DNA of 64,000 nucleotides, from positions 248,001 through 312,000 of the forward strand of contig CAWEYY010000002.1 in assembly GCA_963813435.1 (NCBI GenBank), written 5' to 3'. Below the pieces are notes generated by a model. That model did no database searches. It saw nothing but the letters and a program-made list of their open reading frames with translations, and was not told the DNA's origin. This DNA comes from AC-32 sp963813435 (GTDB lineage Bacteria > Actinomycetota > Thermoleophilia > Gaiellales > Gaiellaceae). Made by a program: the position numbers and the translations under genes. This document shows positions 43,509 through 51,396 of this stretch, piece after piece; the first letter of the stretch is position 1, and each line of letters begins with the position of its first letter.

Positions 43509-44489
43509 TCACCAGCGCTGGTGGACCAGCGGGGCGATCCGCTCGCGGTAGATCTCCGCGATTCGCTCCATCGTCTCCGGCGAGGGCGAGGGTAGATCGG
43601 AAGCAGCCGCGTTCGCCCGCGCCTGCTCCGGGGTCTTCGCGCCGGGGATGACCGTCGAGACGCCGTCGAACGTGAGGATCCAGCGCAGCGCCAGCTGGGC
43701 CAGGGTCGCGCCCTCCGGGACGAGCGGCCGCAGCTCCTCGACGACCTCGAGCCCGAGCTCGTAGTCGACGCCCGAGAACGTCTCGCCCATGTCGAACTCC
43801 TCGCCGTGGCGGTTGTACCGGCGGTGGTCGTCCTCGGCGAACGTCGAGCTCCGGTCGAACTTGCCGGTCAGCAGGCCGGACGCGAGGGGAACGCGGACGA
43901 TCACGCCGACTTCGCGCCGCTTCGCCTCCGTGAAGAAGTGCTCCGCGGGTCGCTGCCTGAGCATGTTGAAGATGATCTGGATCGTCGCGACCCCGTCGAA
44001 CTCGATCGCCTTCTGCGCCTGCTCGACCTTCTCGACGCTGACCCCGTAGGCCCGGACGAGCCCGTCCTGCACGAGCCGTTCGCACGCCTCGTGCACCTCC
44101 GGCATGTAGTACGTGTCCCAGGGCGGGCAGTGCAGCTGCACGAGGTCGACGGTCTCGACGCCGAGGTTCTCGCGCGAGCGCTCGAGCCAGCCGCGGAGAT
44201 TCTCGTAGGTGTAGAGGGCTGGATCGAGCGGGGCTCTCCTTCCGAACTTGGTCGCGACGTAGAGCCGCTCGTCGCGCTCGCGCAGCAGGCGGGCGATGAT
44301 GCGCTCGGAGCGCCCGTCGCCGTAGACGTCCGCCGTGTCGAAGAACGTGACCCCGGCGTCAGCCGCGGCGTGCATCGCGGCGAGCGACTCCTCCTCGTCC
44401 GTCTCGCCCCAGGCGCCGCCGATCGCCCAGGCGCCGAAGCCGATCTCCGACACGTCCCAGCCGGTCTTCCCGAGCCGTCTCGCCTCCAT
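43509..44489 (-). CDS. Aldo/keto reductase
   Basis: 326 residues, TIM barrel. The catalytic tetrad is visible: Asp and Tyr in VTFFDTADVYGDGRSERIIA, Lys in LYVATKFGRR and His in VDLVQLHCPPWD. LAQLALRWILTFDGVSTVIP is the cofactor strand. It could reduce aldoses or ketoses with NADPH. It is divergent from araA with a 46-base gap that contains a dyad (44496-44528). It converges on galK. Confidence 0.87.
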   Translation of the reverse strand: MEARRLGKTGWDVSEIGFGAWAIGGAWGETDEEESLAAMHAAADAGVTFFDTADVYGDGRSERIIARLLRERDERLYVATKFGRRAPLDPALYTYENLRGWLERSRENLGVETVDLVQLHCPPWDTYYMPEVHEACERLVQDGLVRAYGVSVEKVEQAQKAIEFDGVATIQIIFNMLRQRPAEHFFTEAKRREVGVIVRVPLASGLLTGKFDRSSTFAEDDHRRYNRHGEEFDMGETFSGVDYELGLEVVEELRPLVPEGATLAQLALRWILTFDGVSTVIPGAKTPEQARANAAASDLPSPSPETMERIAEIYRERIAPLVHQRW

Positions 44490-44495
44490 GCGGGA

Positions 44496-44528
44496 ATCCT
44501 GTCAGCAGCGAGCGGCCTCTGTCAGGAT
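44496..44528. promoter_or_regulatory. Near-perfect dyad between the aldo/keto reductase and araA genes
   Basis: ATCCTGTCAG (44496-44505) and CTGTCAGGAT (44519-44528) form an inverted repeat with one mismatch in ten, separated by 13 bases. Each arm includes an AGGAT that sits where the Shine-Dalgarno of the adjacent gene would be, on both sides. It therefore may be an operator for a dimeric repressor, an mRNA structure, or chance overlap of two ribosome binding sites. The symmetry beyond the AGGAT (CTGTCAG on both sides) favours an operator. Confidence 0.45.
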
Positions 44529-44535
44529 CTCCGCG

Positions 44536-46038
44536 ATGGCGACGAAGGCGCTCGGCAGCCATGAGGTCTGGTTCCTGACCGGGAGCCAGGAGCTCTACGG
44601 AGACGAGGTTCTCCGTCAGGTCGACGCGCACGCGCGAGAGATCGCGGGCGCGCTCGACTCCGAGGCGGCGATCCCGGTGCGCGTCGCCCACAGGCCGGTC
44701 GTCAAGAACGCGGAGTCGATCCGCGAGGTCTGCCTCGAGGCGAATGCCGCAGAGGCCTGCGTCGGCGTCATCGCCTGGATGCACACGTTCTCGCCCGCGA
44801 AGATGTGGATCGCCGGGCTCGCCTCGCTGCAGAAGCCGCTCCTCCACCTCCACACGCAGTTCAACCGCGATCTGCCCTGGGCCGAGATCGACATGGACTT
44901 CATGAACCTGAACCAGTCGGCCCACGGCGACCGGGAGTTCGGGTTCATGGAGACGCGAATGGGTTTGCGGCGCAAGACCGTCGTCGGGCACTGGAGCGAC
45001 CCGTCCGTCGTGGAGCGGATCGGGACCTGGACGCGCGCCGCGTGTGGGTGGAACGAGGCACAGCGCCTCAAGGTGGCCCGCTTCGGCGACAACATGCGCC
45101 TCGTCGCGGTCACCGAGGGCGACAAGGTCGAGTTCCAGCTTCGGCTCGGAGTCTCGGTGAACGGCTACGGGATCGGCGAGCTCGTCTCGGCCGTCGAGGC
45201 GGCTCCCGGCGCAGCCGTCGACGGGCTCGTGGAGGCGTACCTGGAGGAGTACGAGGTCGCGGAGGAGCTCCGCCCCCGCGGCGGCCGGCACGAGTCACTT
45301 CGTGAGGCCGCCCGGATCGAGGCCGGCCTCCGCTCCTTCCTCGAGGAGGGCGGCTTCATGGCCTTCACCGACACGTTCGAGGATCTCGGCGCGCTGCCGC
45401 AGCTGCCCGGGATCGCAGTTCAGCGTCTACTGGCCGACGGCTACGGCTTCGGCGCCGAGGGCGACTGGAAGACGGCCGCGCTCGTCCGCGTCGCGAAGGT
45501 GATGAGCGCCGGGCTCGAGGGCGGCACGTCGTTCATGGAGGACTACACGTACCACCTGGCGCCCGAGGGACCGAAGGTGCTCGGCGCCCACATGCTCGAG
45601 GTGTGCCCGTCCATCGCGCGCGCGAAGCCGACCTGCGAGATCCATCCGCTCTCGATCGGCGGAAAGGGCGACCCCGCGCGGCTCGTGTTCACCGCGGCTC
45701 CCGGGCCTGCCGTGGTCGTCGGACTGCTCGACGTCGGCGACAGGTTCCGGTTCGTCCTGAACGAGATCGATGTCGTCGAGCCGGACGAGGATCTTCCGCG
45801 GCTACCCGTGGCACGCGCGCTCTGGGAGCCGAGGCCCGACCTCTCGACGGCCGCCGAGGCCTGGCTCGTGGCCGGCGGGCCCCACCACACCGCGTTCTGC
45901 CGGGCGATCGGCCGCGAGGCGTTCGCCGACCTCGCCGAGATCGCAGGCGTCGAGCTGCTCGTGATCGACGCGGACACGCGCATGACGGACTTCGTCAAGG
46001 AAGTGCGCTGGAACCACGCGTACTACCGGAGCGGCTGA
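44536..46038 (+). CDS. araA: L-arabinose isomerase
   Basis: Converts L-arabinose to L-ribulose. 500 residues, the length of the E. coli enzyme. Family motifs are EVWFLTGSQELYG at the start, WMHTFSPAKMWIAG, LHTQFNRDLPW, MDFMNLNQSAHGDREFGFME, GDWKTAALVRVAKVM and TSFMEDYTYHL, with the metal-binding Glu and His residues in the last two and in NHAYYRSG. The stop codon shares bases with the araD start (TGATG), so the genes are coupled. Confidence 0.95.
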   Translation: MATKALGSHEVWFLTGSQELYGDEVLRQVDAHAREIAGALDSEAAIPVRVAHRPVVKNAESIREVCLEANAAEACVGVIAWMHTFSPAKMWIAGLASLQKPLLHLHTQFNRDLPWAEIDMDFMNLNQSAHGDREFGFMETRMGLRRKTVVGHWSDPSVVERIGTWTRAACGWNEAQRLKVARFGDNMRLVAVTEGDKVEFQLRLGVSVNGYGIGELVSAVEAAPGAAVDGLVEAYLEEYEVAEELRPRGGRHESLREAARIEAGLRSFLEEGGFMAFTDTFEDLGALPQLPGIAVQRLLADGYGFGAEGDWKTAALVRVAKVMSAGLEGGTSFMEDYTYHLAPEGPKVLGAHMLEVCPSIARAKPTCEIHPLSIGGKGDPARLVFTAAPGPAVVVGLLDVGDRFRFVLNEIDVVEPDEDLPRLPVARALWEPRPDLSTAAEAWLVAGGPHHTAFCRAIGREAFADLAEIAGVELLVIDADTRMTDFVKEVRWNHAYYRSG

Positions 46039-46727
46039 TGGGAGATCTGCGCGAGCAGGTCTTCGAGGCGAACCGCGCGATCGTCGAGGCGGGCCTCGTC
46101 GTGCTGACGTTCGGCAACGCCAGCGCCGTCGACCGGGACGCAGGCGTGATGGCGATCAAGCCGAGCGGCGTCCCTTACACCGAGCTCGGCCCGGACTCGA
46201 TGGTGATCGTCGACCTCGAGAGCGGCGAGACGCGCGAGGGCGGGCGACCTTCGTCCGACACGCCCACGCACCTCGTGCTGTACCGCGCCTTCGAGCAGAT
46301 CGGCGGGATCGTGCACACGCACTCGCCGTGCGCGACCGCCTGGGCCCAGGCTCGCCGGGCGATCCCGTCCTTCGGCACGACGCACGCCGACCACTTCCGC
46401 GGGCCGGTTCCCGTGACCCGCGAGCTCTCCGGCGACGAGATCTCAGGCGACTACGAGCGCTGCACGGGCGAGGTGATCGTCGAGACCCTGGCGAAGCTCG
46501 GGGCCCAGCCGCTCGAGATGTCCGCGGCCCTCGTGGCATCGCACGGCCCGTTTATCTGGGGCGCGAGCGCCGAGGAGGCGGTCGAGAACGCGATCGCGCT
46601 CGAGGTCGTGGCCGAAAGCGCGCTCCGCACCGAACTGCTAGCCCCGGGCGCCGGCGAGATCCAGCCCGAGCTGCTGGAGCGGCATTTCCTGCGCAAGCAC
46701 GGCCCCGGCGCCTACTACGGCCAGTGA
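46038..46727 (+). CDS. araD: L-ribulose-5-phosphate 4-epimerase
   Basis: 229 residues, class II aldolase fold. GLVVLTFGNASAVDRDAGVM, AIKPSGVPYTEL and GIVHTHSPCATAWAQA give the zinc histidines (HTH) with a later His in ASHGPFIWG. It isomerises L-ribulose 5-phosphate to D-xylulose 5-phosphate. The genes run araA-araD-araB here, each overlapping the next (TGATG, GTGA). Confidence 0.94.
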   Translation: MGDLREQVFEANRAIVEAGLVVLTFGNASAVDRDAGVMAIKPSGVPYTELGPDSMVIVDLESGETREGGRPSSDTPTHLVLYRAFEQIGGIVHTHSPCATAWAQARRAIPSFGTTHADHFRGPVPVTRELSGDEISGDYERCTGEVIVETLAKLGAQPLEMSAALVASHGPFIWGASAEEAVENAIALEVVAESALRTELLAPGAGEIQPELLERHFLRKHGPGAYYGQ

Positions 46728-48412
46728 CCGCGTACGCGCTCGGAATCGACTTCGGCACCGAATCGGGCCGGGCGCTGCTGGTCGACTGCACCGACGGCCG
46801 CGAACTGGGCACTACCGTCTATCCCTACCGCCACGGCGTGATCGACGAGCGGCTCCCCGCCCCGCACGAGGACGTCGTGCTCGAGCCCGACTGGGCGCTG
46901 CAGGATCCGGAGGACTACGTCCGCACGCTCCAGGAGGCGGTTCCCGCCCTGCTCGCCGAGACGGGCGTCGACCCGGCCGAGGTGATCGGGATCGGCATCG
47001 ACTTCACGGCGTGCACGATGTTGCCGACGCTCGCCGACGGGACGCCGCTGTGTGCCCTCGACGACCTGCGTGCCGAGCCGCACACGTGGGTCAAGCTGTG
47101 GAAACACCACGCCGCGCAGCCCGAGGCGGACCGCATCAACGAGGTCGCGGCGGCGCGCGGCGAGACGTGGCTGCCGCGCTACGGCGGCAAGATCTCGTCG
47201 GAGTGGTTCTTCGCGAAGGCGCTCCAGATCCTCGACGAGGCGCCCGAGATCTATGCACGTGCGGAGCGCCTGATCGAGGCCGCCGACTGGATCGTCTGGC
47301 AGCTCACCGGCACGGAGACGCACAACACCTGCACGGCGGGCTACAAGGCGATGTGGTCGAAGCAGGAGGGCTTCCCGGCCGACGCGTACTTCGCTGCGCT
47401 CGACCCGCGGTTCGAGCACGTGATCGACCAGAAGATGTCGCGGGCGATCTCGCCGATCGGGAGCCGCGCCGGCGGGCTGAGCGAGCAGGCCGCGGCCTGG
47501 ACGGGCCTGCGCCCGGGAACGCCGGTCGCGGTCGCGAACGTCGACGCCCACGTGGCCGCGCCCGCGGCGACCGCGACCCAGCCCGGGACGATGGTCCTGA
47601 TCATGGGCACGAGCATCTGCCACATCCTCCTCGGCGACGAGCCCGCGCTCGTCGAGGGGATGTGCGGCGTCGTCGAGGACGGCGTCGTCCCCGGCCTGTT
47701 CGGCTTCGAGGCGGGCCAGTCCGCGGTCGGCGACATCTTCGCCTGGTTCGTGGACGAGGGCGTGCCGCCCGAGTACCACGAGGCCGCGGCGCGGCAAGGA
47801 GTCGACATCCACGCGGTGCTCGAGGCCGAGGCGGCCGCGCTTCGGCCGGGCGAGAGCGGGCTGCTCGCGCTCGACTGGTGGAACGGCAACCGCTCGATCC
47901 TCGTCGACGCCGACCTGAGCGGGCTCCTCGTCGGCCTCTCGCTCGCGACGAGGGCGCCCGAGATCTACCGCGCGCTGCTCGAGGCGACGGCCTTCGGCAC
48001 GCGGATGATCGTCGAGGCGTTCGCGGACGCGGGCGTGGCGGTCGACCGGATGGTCGCCTGCGGCGGGCTCCCGGAGCGGAACAGGCTCCTGATGCAGATC
48101 TTCGCCGACGTGACCGGCCGCGAGTTCTCGGTGGCGGCGTCCATGCAGACGCCTGCGCTCGGGTCGGCGATGTTCGGCGCCGTAGCCGCAGGTGCGGAGC
48201 TTGGCGGCTTCGCCTCGATCGCCGAGGCCTCCGAGCAGATGGCCGGGCTCGGAGACGAGCGCTACGTGCCGGACCCCGCAAACCGTGCCGTCTACGACGA
48301 GCTCTACGCCGAGTACCGCCGTCTACACGACCTTTTTGGGCGCGGCGGAGATGACGGCATGAAGCGCCTGAAAACGATCCAGCAGAAGAGTAGAATCAAG
48401 CCGATTGGGTAG
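46724..48412 (+). CDS. araB: Ribulokinase
   Basis: FGGY kinase of 562 residues. TAYALGIDFGTESGRALLVD is the first ATP-site signature, FTACTMLPTLADGTPLC and DDLRAEPHTWVKLWKHHAAQ are ribulokinase-type, GTMVLIMGTSICHILLGDE and MVACGGLPERNRLLMQIF mark the second half. It phosphorylates L-ribulose. GTG 46724 shares bases with the araD stop. A 96-base leader with several hairpins separates it from galM. Confidence 0.94.
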   Translation: MTAYALGIDFGTESGRALLVDCTDGRELGTTVYPYRHGVIDERLPAPHEDVVLEPDWALQDPEDYVRTLQEAVPALLAETGVDPAEVIGIGIDFTACTMLPTLADGTPLCALDDLRAEPHTWVKLWKHHAAQPEADRINEVAAARGETWLPRYGGKISSEWFFAKALQILDEAPEIYARAERLIEAADWIVWQLTGTETHNTCTAGYKAMWSKQEGFPADAYFAALDPRFEHVIDQKMSRAISPIGSRAGGLSEQAAAWTGLRPGTPVAVANVDAHVAAPAATATQPGTMVLIMGTSICHILLGDEPALVEGMCGVVEDGVVPGLFGFEAGQSAVGDIFAWFVDEGVPPEYHEAAARQGVDIHAVLEAEAAALRPGESGLLALDWWNGNRSILVDADLSGLLVGLSLATRAPEIYRALLEATAFGTRMIVEAFADAGVAVDRMVACGGLPERNRLLMQIFADVTGREFSVAASMQTPALGSAMFGAVAAGAELGGFASIAEASEQMAGLGDERYVPDPANRAVYDELYAEYRRLHDLFGRGGDDGMKRLKTIQQKSRIKPIG

Positions 48413-48420
48413 AACGGCGT

Positions 48421-48502
48421 GGCTCGGAAGGGGAGCCAAAGCCCGCGTTCTCTCTCCGGCCTCGCCGTCTGCGGAAGTCATGCGCAGCGGGCAGAAGGAG
48501 GA
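48421..48502 (+). promoter_or_regulatory. Structured leader of the galM mRNA
   Basis: Three short hairpins occur in 80 bases: GGCTC...GAGCC (48421-48437), CGGC-CTC-GCCG (48457-48467), and GCCCGC (48441-48446) with GCGGGC (48487-48492) enclosing CTGCG...CGCAG (48469-48487). The Shine-Dalgarno AGGAGG follows directly. It could be an attenuator or an RNA element; I do not match it to a known riboswitch class. It may also be chance in GC-rich DNA. Confidence 0.3.
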
Positions 48503-48508
48503 ACCCAA

Positions 48509-49747
48509 ATGCCCAGACTGCTTCGTAGCATCGCACTCGCAGGCGCCCTGCTCGCATTGGCGCTTGCAGCAGTCGGTCTCACGGGTGCAATCGCGTCCGG
48601 TGGCTCGAAAAGCCATGATCGCGGCCATCACCACGGAAAGGGGATGCCCAGCATCACGAAGGAGCCGTTCGGCTCGACCGGCGGCATGGCCGTCGACCGC
48701 TACACCCTGGACAACGGCAAGGGGATGGTGGTCAAGATCATCACCTACGGCGGCACGATCCAGGAGCTCTGGGTGCCCGACAAGCGCGGCCGCTCGGCCA
48801 ACGTCGTGCTCGGGTTCCCAACCCTCGACGACTACGTCGCCAAGAACAGCCCGTACCCGGCCGGCGGCCCCTATTTCGGGTCGATCATCGGCCGCTACGG
48901 GAACCGGATCGCCAAGGGCATGTTCACCCTCGACGGCGTGACGTACCACCTGCCGATCAACAACCCGCCGAACTCGCTCCACGGTGGGATCGAGGGGTTC
49001 GACAACAAGGTCTGGACCGCGACGGTTATCCCGCCGAAGAAGGGCAGCGTCGGGTTGAAGCTCCACTACACCAGCCCGGACGGCGAGGAGGGCTACCCCG
49101 GAACGCTGAGCGTGGACGTGACGTACCTGCTCACGCGTGACGACGCCCTCTGGATCAAGTACCGCGCCACCGTCGACGGCAAGGCGACTGTCCTCAACCT
49201 GACGAACCACAGCTACTGGAACCTCTCCGGCGAGGGGTCGGGGGACATCTACGACCACGTCCTCTGGCTGAACGCCGACAACTACACGCCCGTCGACTCG
49301 ACGCTGATCCCGACGGGCGCGATCGACCCGGTCGCAGGCACGCCGTTCGACTTCACGAAGCCGACGGCGATCGGCGACCGGATCCGTGACGCCAGCAACC
49401 AGCAGATCGCGTTCGGCCGAGGGTACGACCACAACTGGGTACTCAACCGGCCGAACTCGACGGCTCTCGTTCCCGCCGCACGGGTCTTCGACCCGGCGAG
49501 CGGCCGCGAGCTCGAGATCGACACGACCGAGCCCGGCATCCAGTTCTACTCCGGGAACTTCCTGGACGGAACGCTGGCCGGAACGAGCGGCAAGTTCTAC
49601 CGACAGAGTGACGGGTTCGCGCTCGAGACGCAGCACTACCCGGACTCGCCGAATCATCCGAACTTCCCGTCGACCGTGCTCCGGCCCGGTCAGACGTTCT
49701 CGTCGACGACGGTCTTCGCCCTCTCGGCGGCGAAGCACCGCCACTGA
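48509..49747 (+). CDS. galM: Exported aldose 1-epimerase (mutarotase)
   Basis: 412 residues from ATG 48509 (AGGAGG just upstream) with a signal peptide RLLRSIALAGALLALALAAV. The mutarotase fold shows the catalytic His in TVLNLTNHSYWNLSGEG and the catalytic Glu in GFALETQHYPDSPNHPN, with ITYGGTIQELWVPD near the start. It interconverts anomers of hexoses or pentoses outside the membrane, so it would prepare sugars for uptake or kinase use. It stands last in the arabinose cluster and ends at a strong hairpin. Confidence 0.9.
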   Translation: MPRLLRSIALAGALLALALAAVGLTGAIASGGSKSHDRGHHHGKGMPSITKEPFGSTGGMAVDRYTLDNGKGMVVKIITYGGTIQELWVPDKRGRSANVVLGFPTLDDYVAKNSPYPAGGPYFGSIIGRYGNRIAKGMFTLDGVTYHLPINNPPNSLHGGIEGFDNKVWTATVIPPKKGSVGLKLHYTSPDGEEGYPGTLSVDVTYLLTRDDALWIKYRATVDGKATVLNLTNHSYWNLSGEGSGDIYDHVLWLNADNYTPVDSTLIPTGAIDPVAGTPFDFTKPTAIGDRIRDASNQQIAFGRGYDHNWVLNRPNSTALVPAARVFDPASGRELEIDTTEPGIQFYSGNFLDGTLAGTSGKFYRQSDGFALETQHYPDSPNHPNFPSTVLRPGQTFSSTTVFALSAAKHRH

Positions 49748-49755
49748 CCAACCGC

Positions 49756-49791
49756 GTGACCCCGCTCGCCCGACGCGGCGGGCGGGGTCAC
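49756..49791. terminator. Bidirectional terminator between galM and the HAD gene
   Basis: GTGACCCCGCTCGC (49756-49769) and GCGGGCGGGGTCAC (49778-49791) form a 14-bp stem with one G-T wobble and an 8-base loop. It fills the 45-base gap between convergent genes. No poly-T follows on either strand. Confidence 0.7.
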
Positions 49792-49792
49792 G

Positions 49793-50434
49793 TCATTCGA
49801 GCCGGCCCACGATCGTCTCGAGCACGCCCGGATCGGCAAGCGATTCGTACACGGCGTCGGCCTCGAGCTCGACGCCGTCTACCGACGGAACGCCCACGAC
49901 GTAGAGGCCGGCCGCACGCGCAGCCGCGGCTCCGGGCGGGGAGTCCTCCAGGGCGACCGACTTGGGCGGCGCGGCGCCGAGCAGCTCGCAGGCCCGGAGA
50001 TAGATGTCGGGCGCGGGCTTGGGCTCGACGATGTCCTCGACGCCGATCACGACGTCGAAGGCGTCCTCGAGGCCGGTGCGCGTGAGGCCCGCAAGCAGGT
50101 GGCTGCGCGGCGAGTTCGAGGCGACGGCGACCGGCCAGCGCCCGCCCAGCTCGCGGAGCAGCTCCACGGCTCCGGGCCTCGGCTCGGCTCCGTTGGCGAT
50201 CTCCTCGAGCGCGAGCACGTAGAGCTCGGCGCTCACCTCCTCACCCCGGCCGGGGACGTCGAGGAGACGCTCGAGCACGCGCGCCGCGGTCGGTGGCGCT
50301 GTGCCGACGAGGGCGCGCTTCGCCTCGAGGTCGAACGTGTGGCCGTGACGCTCGAAGACCACCTCCTCGGCGCGGGTCCAGCACGGCTCCGTGTCCAGCA
50401 GGAGCCCGTCGTTGTCGAAGACGATCCCCCGCAC
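49793..50434 (-). CDS. HAD-superfamily sugar-phosphatase-like hydrolase
   Basis: 213 residues. The nucleophile is in FDNDGLLLDTEPCW (DxD form, Asp-Asn-Asp), followed by VAVASNSPRSHLLAGLTRTG (Ser) and EPKPAPDIYLRACELLG (Lys), and LEDSPPGAAAARAAGL (Asp-Ser). This is the beta-phosphoglucomutase/YcjU-like subgroup that acts on phosphorylated sugars. GTG 50434 shares a base with the ftsY stop. The exact substrate is open. Confidence 0.83.
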   Translation of the reverse strand: MRGIVFDNDGLLLDTEPCWTRAEEVVFERHGHTFDLEAKRALVGTAPPTAARVLERLLDVPGRGEEVSAELYVLALEEIANGAEPRPGAVELLRELGGRWPVAVASNSPRSHLLAGLTRTGLEDAFDVVIGVEDIVEPKPAPDIYLRACELLGAAPPKSVALEDSPPGAAAARAAGLYVVGVPSVDGVELEADAVYESLADPGVLETIVGRLE

Positions 50435-51312
50435 TACGCGTCGCCGACGAGCGCGCGGGCGAAGTCGTCGGGGTCGAAGGGCCGGAGGTCGTCCAGGGCC
50501 TCGCCGATCCCGATCAGCTTGACGGGGAGCCCGAGCTCGTGAGCGATCGCTACCGCGATGCCGCCCTTGGCCGAGCCGTCGAGCTTGGTGAGGGCGACGC
50601 CCGTCACGTCGACGGCCTCGCCGAAGAGCCGCGCCTGCTGGAGCCCGTTCTGGCCGGTGGTCGCGTCGATCACGAGCAGCGTCTCGTTCGGGGCGCCTTC
50701 CAGGCGGTTGCCGATCACACGGCGCACCTTCGAGAGCTCCTCCATCAGGTTCGTCTGCGTGTGGAGGCGGCCGGCGGTGTCGACGATCACGACGTCGCGG
50801 CCGCGCGACTCGGCGGCGCCGATCGCGTCGAACGCGACTGCGGCCGGGTCGCCGCCGCGCTCGGAGCCGACGAAGTCCGCCTGGGCCCGCTCGGCCCAGA
50901 TCTCGAGCTGCTCCTCGGCGGCTGCTCGGAACGTGTCCGCCGCGGCGACGAGGACCGTGCGGTCGTGCTGGCCGAGCTTGGCCGCGAGCTTGCCGATCGT
51001 GGTCGTCTTCCCGGTTCCGTTGACGCCGACGACGAGCACAACGCTCGGTCGCGCGTCGAGATGGAGGCGTGCCGGCTCGCCGAGCATGTTCGCGATCTCC
51101 TCGTACAGCGCGGCCGTCAGGTCGGGCTCGGCCCGCGCCTCCAGCCGCCGAACGAGCTCGGCCGTGGCGGGCACGCCCACGTCGGCGGCGATCAGCGCCT
51201 CCTCGAGCCGCTCCCACGAAGCGGAGTCCTCGGGGTCGAACGCGGCAACCGCGATCTGCTCGGTCAGCGCGCGGCGCGACTTCGACAGCGACTCCCGCAG
51301 CCGCGAGAACAT
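50434..51312 (-). CDS. ftsY: Signal recognition particle receptor FtsY
   Basis: 292 residues: short N domain, G domain with Walker A GVNGTGKTT (96-104), DTFRAAAEEQLEIW, DTAGRLHTQTNLMEEL and TKLDGSAKGGIAVAIA. It lacks the acidic A domain, as in many Gram-positives. It receives the Ffh-ribosome complex at the membrane. It follows smc and the LanC-like gene, in the smc-ftsY order known from many genomes, though these genes intervene. Confidence 0.94.
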   Translation of the reverse strand: MFSRLRESLSKSRRALTEQIAVAAFDPEDSASWERLEEALIAADVGVPATAELVRRLEARAEPDLTAALYEEIANMLGEPARLHLDARPSVVLVVGVNGTGKTTTIGKLAAKLGQHDRTVLVAAADTFRAAAEEQLEIWAERAQADFVGSERGGDPAAVAFDAIGAAESRGRDVVIVDTAGRLHTQTNLMEELSKVRRVIGNRLEGAPNETLLVIDATTGQNGLQQARLFGEAVDVTGVALTKLDGSAKGGIAVAIAHELGLPVKLIGIGEALDDLRPFDPDDFARALVGDA

Positions 51313-51396
51313 CCCGCCGCGCTGCTCGCTCCGGCTCGGGCGCGGCGTCAGCCTCGCCGAGCAGCTGCGCCCAGCTCCGTGCCATCTCGGCGGAGC

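Noticed and set aside
48421..48502. A cyclic di-GMP or similar known riboswitch before galM
   Set aside because: Some bases resemble GEMM-type wording (AAAGCC), but the conserved cores are not present.
51313..51386. An upstream ATG (51386) as an N-terminal extension of ftsY
   Set aside because: That frame is not the ftsY frame, and ftsY has a normal N-terminus (MFSRLRESLSKSRRAL).
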